From assembly GCF_005405285.1 (NCBI RefSeq), contig NZ_BJDT01000011.1:1-46424 (forward strand): a DNA stretch of 46,424 bases, written 5' to 3'. How positions within the stretch are numbered: position 1 is the stretch's first letter; each line of letters opens with the position of its first letter. The notes beneath the pieces are model-generated. The model saw only the letters and a list, made by a program, of their open reading frames with translations. It searched no databases and had not been told where the DNA came from. Positions 41,862 through 46,424 of the stretch are shown one piece after another. The translations under genes were made by a program, and so were the position numbers. This DNA comes from Weissella sagaensis (GTDB lineage Bacteria > Bacillota > Bacilli > Lactobacillales > Lactobacillaceae).

Positions 41862-42254
41862 ATGATTAAACATATTATAAAAAATAGATTCTGGATAATA
41901 ACCGGTGCTGAGCTGATAACCGTTGCGTTTATGTTTAGTATCGGTTTTTCTGTATTGGATGTCCATATTCCAGCATCATTTCAATTGGTGGCGCAACCTA
42001 GCTTTCGTTTAATAGTTATAGCAATTGGTGTAGCAATGATAGTGCAATCGGTTTGGGACATTACTTGGTACTACATCCGTGAAGTGACACGATTAGCTGC
42101 AGCAGGCGTCGTGGGCATGATGATGAGTGCATTTTTGTTGAGTGATCTGAACATACTTCACATTACATTGGTTCCGCTTGGTTTGATGTTTCTATTAGTC
42201 AGAATACTGATTGATTTGTTGACTGACAATACATTGTTTAAAGTACGGAGGTAG
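41862..42254 (+). CDS. Membrane protein in lysis module, four helices
   Basis: This ~130-aa protein has four membrane segments (GAELITVAFMFSIGF; LIVIAIGVAMIVQSV; AAAGVVGMMMSAFLL; VPLGLMFLLVRIL). It lies between the fibre and holin genes. AAAGGA precedes ATG 41862 at a rather long 12-base spacing; ATG 41841 is an alternative start. It may aid lysis, but no family is recognised. Confidence 0.65.
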   Translation: MIKHIIKNRFWIITGAELITVAFMFSIGFSVLDVHIPASFQLVAQPSFRLIVIAIGVAMIVQSVWDITWYYIREVTRLAAAGVVGMMMSAFLLSDLNILHITLVPLGLMFLLVRILIDLLTDNTLFKVRR

Positions 42255-42258
42255 GTTA

Positions 42259-42525
42259 ATGAGTCAAGCTACTTGGACAGCTTTATTGGGCTTTCTTTCC
42301 GCCTCAGTGGCTGGAGTGTTGGCCATTTGGAAAATGAATGTCGCTAAAACTGTCTCAGCTGATAAAGATTTTATTACGATGTATAACGAGTTGATGAAAT
42401 CAAACAATAAGCTGATTGAACAAAATGCTGAACTAACAGCAGAGTTGCAAAAAGCACATGCATCTATTGAAAAATTGACGCAACGCATTAAAGAATTGGA
42501 GGATAAGTTAGAAAATGAACATTAA
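42259..42525 (+). CDS. XhlA-like membrane-anchored coiled-coil protein
   Basis: This 88-aa protein has one N-terminal membrane helix (ALLGFLSASVAGVLAI) followed by a long coiled coil (ELMKSNNKLIEQNAELTAEL). It lies just before the holin and overlaps it by 11 bases. It probably assists the holin; spanin-like roles are not expected in Gram-positives. Confidence 0.68.
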   Translation: MSQATWTALLGFLSASVAGVLAIWKMNVAKTVSADKDFITMYNELMKSNNKLIEQNAELTAELQKAHASIEKLTQRIKELEDKLENEH

Positions 42526-42838
42526 TCATATTAGTGAATGGGTGTTAGCTCTTTGGAGCACGGGAGTATTAACGGCAGTTGCACACGCAGCAAGCCGTTT
42601 TTTTGTTGCCCATACGAAAAATAAAAATTTGTTACTATTGAACGAGTGGGCAATGCAGGCGGTGCAATATGCAGAAACACATTTACAAGGATCAGCAGAA
42701 AAGAAACAATCTGCTTTGAATTTCTTAACTAACAAACTGAATGCTAATAAGCTGGGATTAAAATTTGATAGTAAGCAATTGGATGCAGTAATTGAATTGG
42801 CAGTTTCAACATTACATGGAGGTAAGACTAATGACTAA
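42515..42838 (+). CDS. Phage holin, LLH family
   Basis: This 107-aa protein has an N-terminal membrane helix and the LLH-holin C-terminal pattern WAMQAVQYAETHLQGSAEKK ... LNFLTNKLN. It forms the membrane lesions that release the endolysin encoded next. Confidence 0.85.
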   Translation: MNINHISEWVLALWSTGVLTAVAHAASRFFVAHTKNKNLLLLNEWAMQAVQYAETHLQGSAEKKQSALNFLTNKLNANKLGLKFDSKQLDAVIELAVSTLHGGKTND

Positions 42839-43838
42839 ATTTGAATTTAATGATGTGGCAAATTATCAACCCGATACATTGGCTTACTTCCAAGGATTGA
42901 AAGCTAAGGGCTCTGGTGCAGCAATTGTCAAAATTACACAGGGGACAGGCTACATTAACCCTAAAGCAACTAATCAAGTGAATCACGCTGATCAAGCAGG
43001 ACTAAAAACTGCCGGTTATCATTACGCAATGTTTGGTTGCAATGTTGCAAATGCTCATGCTGAAGCTAAGTATTTCCTTACACAAGCAAAGGCACGACTA
43101 GCTCAGGGCTCAATCTTGGCGCTGGACTATGAAGATGCTGCCACAACCGGTACCAATAAGAACGCCAATGCCAATGCAATTATTGCTTTTATGCAAGACG
43201 TTAAGAATGCTGGCTTTATTCCATGGTTCTACACTGGTAAGTACTTCATTAATGAACATGTTAACCATGCTGCCGTTAATAAAGCATTTCCTAATGTAAC
43301 TTGGATAGCTGGTTATCCTGGAACGTCATATCCAGATTTTAACTACTTCCCATCAGTAGACGGGGTGATTGCTTGGCAATACACTAACAATTGGAAGTCA
43401 TTAGGACTGGACGGTTCAACATTGCTTCTTGATTGGTCAGAAAAAACTGTTCAGGCGCAAGCGACTACAAAACCAGGTGCTAAGCCAACTGTGAACCAGC
43501 CCGATCAGGTCTTACATGTTGGTGAGCATTTCAAGGGTCGTCCTGCATATCGAGTAGATGCCATGAAATATGTCAATGGTATGTGGCAGGTTGTTAACTA
43601 TGAACTTGCTGGCGGTAAGGATATCAATTGGATCACTAATGGACTAGGCGTTGCATCAGTCGATAAGGTCGACAAGAATGGTAAGAAAACTGCTAGTCAA
43701 AAATTGGCAGTTGGCGATTACTTCCGACTACATTCTGATCGGATTGAAGTACTTGGTGTTGATAAGAACGGAATTGCATTTGGAACACGTTATGGCAACG
43801 TGTGGGAGGATGCAGGAACACTAACTGAAGTTAAATAA
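42831..43838 (+). CDS. GH25 endolysin (lysozyme) with C-terminal cell-wall binding domain
   Basis: This 335-aa muramidase has a GH25 catalytic domain in residues 1-205. D8 lies in the opening strand (EFNDVANYQ), and the catalytic D99-x-E101 is in ALDYEDA. A Pro/Thr linker leads to an SH3b-like cell-wall binding region (about 230-335). It cuts peptidoglycan to lyse the host. Start MTKFEF at 42831 follows GGAGG; an in-frame start at 42792 lies inside the holin and lacks a site. There is no signal peptide, so export depends on the holin. Confidence 0.95.
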   Translation: MTKFEFNDVANYQPDTLAYFQGLKAKGSGAAIVKITQGTGYINPKATNQVNHADQAGLKTAGYHYAMFGCNVANAHAEAKYFLTQAKARLAQGSILALDYEDAATTGTNKNANANAIIAFMQDVKNAGFIPWFYTGKYFINEHVNHAAVNKAFPNVTWIAGYPGTSYPDFNYFPSVDGVIAWQYTNNWKSLGLDGSTLLLDWSEKTVQAQATTKPGAKPTVNQPDQVLHVGEHFKGRPAYRVDAMKYVNGMWQVVNYELAGGKDINWITNGLGVASVDKVDKNGKKTASQKLAVGDYFRLHSDRIEVLGVDKNGIAFGTRYGNVWEDAGTLTEVK

Positions 43839-43842
43839 AATC

Positions 43843-43889
43843 AAGCCCACTAGGTTATTCTGAAAGAATGACTTAGTGGGCTTTTTTTT
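43843..43889 (+). terminator. Terminator at the end of the prophage late operon
   Basis: AAGCCCACTA (43843-43852) pairs with TAGTGGGCTT (43874-43883), followed by a long T run. It ends late transcription and isolates the downstream chromosomal operon. Confidence 0.93.
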
Positions 43890-43970
43890 ATAAGAAGATA
43901 TTAAATATCAGTATTTTTAGAAGAAATCAGATAAGCATTTTAAATAATTATAAGAACGGTTTGTTACAAA
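43890..43970. other. Right prophage boundary region, attR not resolved
   Basis: The prophage should end between the lysin terminator and the MarR promoter. The best exact match to the left boundary is only AGTATTTTT (43910-43918 and 299-307). This AT-rich 9-mer is too weak to be called an att core. Confidence 0.3.
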
Positions 43971-43977
43971 GTTGATA

Positions 43978-44005
43978 TTGATGATTATGTCGTGTACGAT
44001 ATAAT
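43978..44005 (+). promoter_or_regulatory. Promoter and putative operator of the marR operon
   Basis: The -35 TTGATG (43978-43983) and -10 TATAAT (44000-44005) are 16 bp apart. An imperfect palindrome TCGTGTACGA (43990-43999) fills the end of the spacer, a natural place for autoregulation by the MarR protein. Confidence 0.65.
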
Positions 44006-44025
44006 TATCAGAAAGGAGATCATAT

Positions 44026-44496
44026 ATGTCTAATAAAGATACACTGTATGATGAATTGTGTTTGTCTGTATATACTACAAATCGTTATTTTCATCATTTA
44101 TATGGAGAGGTTCTAGGAGATTATGACTTGTCTTACTTGCAGTATATGTCATTGCTTATCGTTTATAAAAATAAATCTGCTAAGTTAATGGATGTCGGTA
44201 AAGCATTAGATCTATCAAGTAATACACTTACACCAGTAATTGATAGATTGGTTAGTAAAAAATGGCTTATCAAGGTACCTAGTGAAGTGGATCGACGTGT
44301 AAAATATTTGAAAATATCAGAATCAAAGCGTTTAGTTTTTGAACAAATATTATTGAATATTGCAATTATACGAGATGAATTGATTGCAACTAGTACCAAA
44401 CCAGTATCTACAATTATTTCTGAAAATAAAGTTTTAAACGAGACATTACAGAAAATGATTTTAGCTCGTAAACGGGAGGATCAATTAAATGGATAA
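44026..44496 (+). CDS. MarR family transcriptional regulator
   Basis: This 156-aa protein has a winged-helix domain (LMDVGKALDLSSNTLTPVIDRL, then VDRRVKYLKIS, the wing). AAAGGAG precedes the start. It overlaps the oxidoreductase gene by eight bases, so it probably regulates this redox operon. There is one Cys near the N-terminus (C12) and no second, which could make it a one-Cys redox sensor; that is speculation. Confidence 0.93.
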   Translation: MSNKDTLYDELCLSVYTTNRYFHHLYGEVLGDYDLSYLQYMSLLIVYKNKSAKLMDVGKALDLSSNTLTPVIDRLVSKKWLIKVPSEVDRRVKYLKISESKRLVFEQILLNIAIIRDELIATSTKPVSTIISENKVLNETLQKMILARKREDQLNG

Positions 44497-45832
44497 CTAT
44501 GATGTAATATTTATTGGGAGTGGTCATGCAGCATGGCACGGAGCACAAACCTTATCAAGAGCTGGTAAAAGAGTTGCCTTGGTAGAAGAAAATAAAGTTG
44601 CTGGTACTTGTACCAACTTTGGATGTAACGCTAAAATCTTGCTAGATGGTCCAGCAGAATTAATCCATCATTTGCATCACTATCATGGAATAGGAATTGA
44701 TGAAACACCAAATATTATTTGGCCAGAATTAATGGCATACAAACATAAGGTAATTGATCCGTTGTCCGAAGGCCTTGCACATATGCTTTCAGTAGATGGT
44801 ATTGATATTATTTCAGGACATGCCAAATTTACGGATGTAAAAACATTGATGGTAAATGATATAACATACCAAGCAGATAAATTTGTTATTGCTACAGGAC
44901 AAAAACCTGCAAAATTACCTATTCCTGGTAATGAATTATTACATGATAGTACTGATTTTTTGGAATTATCAGAAATGCCACATTCAATTGTGTTTATCGG
45001 TGCAGGGTATATTGCAATGGAATTTGCATCAATTGCTCGTGCTGCCGGTAGTGAGGTGACTATAGTTGAATATAGTGATCATGCACTTTCTGGTTTTGAT
45101 AGTGAATATTCGCAAGAAGTTGTGAGAGATATGATTAATAGGGGTATTAAATTTGACTTTAATCAGCGTGTTTCTCAAGTAATTTCGACAGAAAATAATC
45201 AGTATATTCTTGAAACAGCTCAAGGAAAAAAGTACACGACTGAATACGTGATGGATACAACTGGACGTATACCTAATATTGAAAATCTTGGATTAGATGC
45301 TGCTAACGTTGAATATAACAATCATGGTGTCGCTGTTAACGACTATCTACAAACGTCTAATGTAAATATTTATGCTAGTGGCGACGTTATAGATAAATTA
45401 ATACCGCGCCTTACACCAACTGCAACGTTTGAATCAAACTACATTGCTAGAATTTTATTAGGTGATTCTAATCCTATAAAATATCCTGTTGTGCCATCGG
45501 TTGCGTTTACCCTGCCGCGATTAGCTCAAGTTGGTGTCACAGTTGGTATGGCAAAAAATGACCAACAATTAAAGATATACGAAATACCATATGGTAAACT
45601 TATGCGTTTTCAGACTTTGAATGATGAAAATGCCAAGATAAAAATTATTCTCAATAAAGACAAAAGATTAGTAGGTGCTTCGATAATTGGCGATTTCGCG
45701 CCAGAGATCATTAATGATCTTGTTCAGGTAATAAATCATCAATACACTTCTGAAGATATTCAAAATCAAATTTTTGCCTTTCCGACACATTCTGGTATCT
45801 TGTTGCCTATGATTGCCCAGTATTTAGCTTAG
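44489..45832 (+). CDS. FAD-dependent pyridine nucleotide-disulfide oxidoreductase
   Basis: This 447-aa flavoprotein has an N-terminal FAD-binding motif (VIFIGSGHAAWHGAQ), a redox-active pair C41-x4-C46 in GTCTNFGCNAK, and an NAD(P)-binding motif FIGAGYIAMEFASIA. The second FAD site is IYASGDVID. The C-terminal dimer interface has FAFPTHS in place of the usual HPT. It resembles glutathione/mercuric-reductase-like enzymes; the substrate is unknown. It is cotranscribed with marR and the following dehydrogenase. Confidence 0.92.
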   Translation: MDNYDVIFIGSGHAAWHGAQTLSRAGKRVALVEENKVAGTCTNFGCNAKILLDGPAELIHHLHHYHGIGIDETPNIIWPELMAYKHKVIDPLSEGLAHMLSVDGIDIISGHAKFTDVKTLMVNDITYQADKFVIATGQKPAKLPIPGNELLHDSTDFLELSEMPHSIVFIGAGYIAMEFASIARAAGSEVTIVEYSDHALSGFDSEYSQEVVRDMINRGIKFDFNQRVSQVISTENNQYILETAQGKKYTTEYVMDTTGRIPNIENLGLDAANVEYNNHGVAVNDYLQTSNVNIYASGDVIDKLIPRLTPTATFESNYIARILLGDSNPIKYPVVPSVAFTLPRLAQVGVTVGMAKNDQQLKIYEIPYGKLMRFQTLNDENAKIKIILNKDKRLVGASIIGDFAPEIINDLVQVINHQYTSEDIQNQIFAFPTHSGILLPMIAQYLA

Positions 45833-45842
45833 GAGAATAATA

Positions 45843-46424
45843 ATGAAAGCAGCTATTATTAAAGAATATGGTGATGTAACTCAACTTGAGGTTACTGATA
45901 TAGATAAGCCTATCCTAAAAGAGGATGAGGTGTTAGTAAAAAATTTTGCTAGTAGTATAAATCCGATTGATTATAAAGCTCGTCAAGGTTTACTTCAATC
46001 AATGTTTAAATGGCAATTTCCAGTAGTATTAGGTTGGGACTTAGCTGGAAAAATTGTTGCTTTGGGAGATAAAGTACAAGGCTTTAAAATTGGAGATGAG
46101 GTATTTGCTCGGCCAGATATAGATCCTATTGGTACGAACGGATCTTATGCAGAATATACGGCTGTAAAAGAGGATAAACTAGCGTTGAAGCCTGAAAATA
46201 TTAGTTTCGAAGAAGCAGCTGCAGTTCCTCTGGCAGGCTTAACAGCTTTACAAATGTTAAGACAACTCAATTTAGAAGCTGGTCAAAAAATACTTATCCA
46301 GGGTGGTGCAGGTGGCGTAGGTATCTTTGCAATCCAATTAGCAAAAATATTTGGCGCTTTTGTTGCTACTACTGCTAGTGAAAATAACACTGAATTTGTG
46401 AAGTCGTTAGGTGCGGATTTAGTA
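45843..46424 (+). CDS. NADP-dependent alcohol dehydrogenase/quinone oxidoreductase, 3'-truncated by window
   Basis: The first 194 residues are visible. The start is MKAAIIKEYG after AGGAG. INPIDYKARQG and GWDLAGKIVALG are typical of zinc-independent medium-chain quinone oxidoreductases, and the nucleotide-binding site GGAGGVG lies near residue 158. It is the third gene of the marR operon and probably detoxifies reactive carbonyls or quinones. It runs off the window end. Confidence 0.92.
   Translation, partial: MKAAIIKEYGDVTQLEVTDIDKPILKEDEVLVKNFASSINPIDYKARQGLLQSMFKWQFPVVLGWDLAGKIVALGDKVQGFKIGDEVFARPDIDPIGTNGSYAEYTAVKEDKLALKPENISFEEAAAVPLAGLTALQMLRQLNLEAGQKILIQGGAGGVGIFAIQLAKIFGAFVATTASENNTEFVKSLGADLV

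Noticed and set aside
44026..46424. MarR-oxidoreductase-dehydrogenase operon as phage cargo
   Set aside because: It lies beyond the lysin terminator, has its own promoter, and is a typical chromosomal redox operon; with no attR found, phage cargo cannot be fully excluded.

Overview
The window is from a low-GC Gram-positive bacterium, most likely a lactic acid bacterium (Lactobacillales; Weissella or Leuconostoc relatives would fit, but I cannot fix the genus). The evidence is AT-rich coding with strong GGAGG ribosome binding sites, an rRNA operon tail followed by tRNAs, and phage gene families typical of that order. It holds the end of an rRNA/tRNA operon, an essentially complete temperate phage of contractile-tail (myovirus) type, and the start of a chromosomal redox operon.

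Layout. 1-310: 3' part of a 5S rRNA, tRNA-Asn(GTT), tRNA-Thr(CGT) and a terminator. 311-7005: the leftward lysogeny and cargo arm. It carries a tyrosine integrase, an Abi_2/AbiF-like abortive-infection protein preceded by its own promoter and a short terminator-capped RNA, an exonuclease-BRCT protein, a broken pyrimidine-dimer glycosylase gene, a polytopic membrane (glycosyltransferase-like) protein, a small protein, an ImmA-type protease and a CI-like repressor. 7020-7400: divergent lysogeny switch with palindromic operators (core CCCATTTAATGGG). 7179-15577: rightward early genes: Cro, small proteins, antirepressor, RecT annealing protein, PD-(D/E)XK exonuclease, HNH protein, a replication initiator split into HTH and DnaD-like pieces around iteron-like repeats, RusA resolvase, YopX, and the ArpU late regulator. 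15584-15660: an array of 11-bp repeats that looks like the ArpU-controlled late promoter. 15727-43838: DNA methyltransferase, a membrane-protein moron, terminase, portal, MuF minor head protein with a probable C-terminal toxin and adjacent immunity gene, scaffold, capsid, neck, sheath and tube, frameshifted tail chaperones, tape measure, baseplate, tail fibre, holin and GH25 lysin. 43843-43889: terminator. 44026-end: MarR regulator, FAD disulfide oxidoreductase and a truncated NADP-dependent alcohol dehydrogenase/quinone oxidoreductase.

How it works together. CI, cleared by ImmA and countered by Cro and the antirepressor, controls entry into the early region. RecT, exonuclease, HNH, RusA and the initiator pieces serve recombination and replication. 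ArpU then switches on one long late operon for packaging, virion and lysis. Several genes have their own promoter and/or terminator and look like lysogen-expressed cargo: the AbiF-like locus, the reverse acidic gene at 7790-8107 and the membrane protein at 16497-17231.

The two most interesting systems are (1) the AbiF-like HEPN protein with the order promoter, about 84-nt structured RNA, terminator, toxin gene, which matches an RNA-antitoxin toxin-antitoxin system of the family linked to the ancestry of Cas13, and (2) a MuF-linked polymorphic toxin with a putative immunity gene inside the head operon. Exact attL/attR sites could not be assigned.
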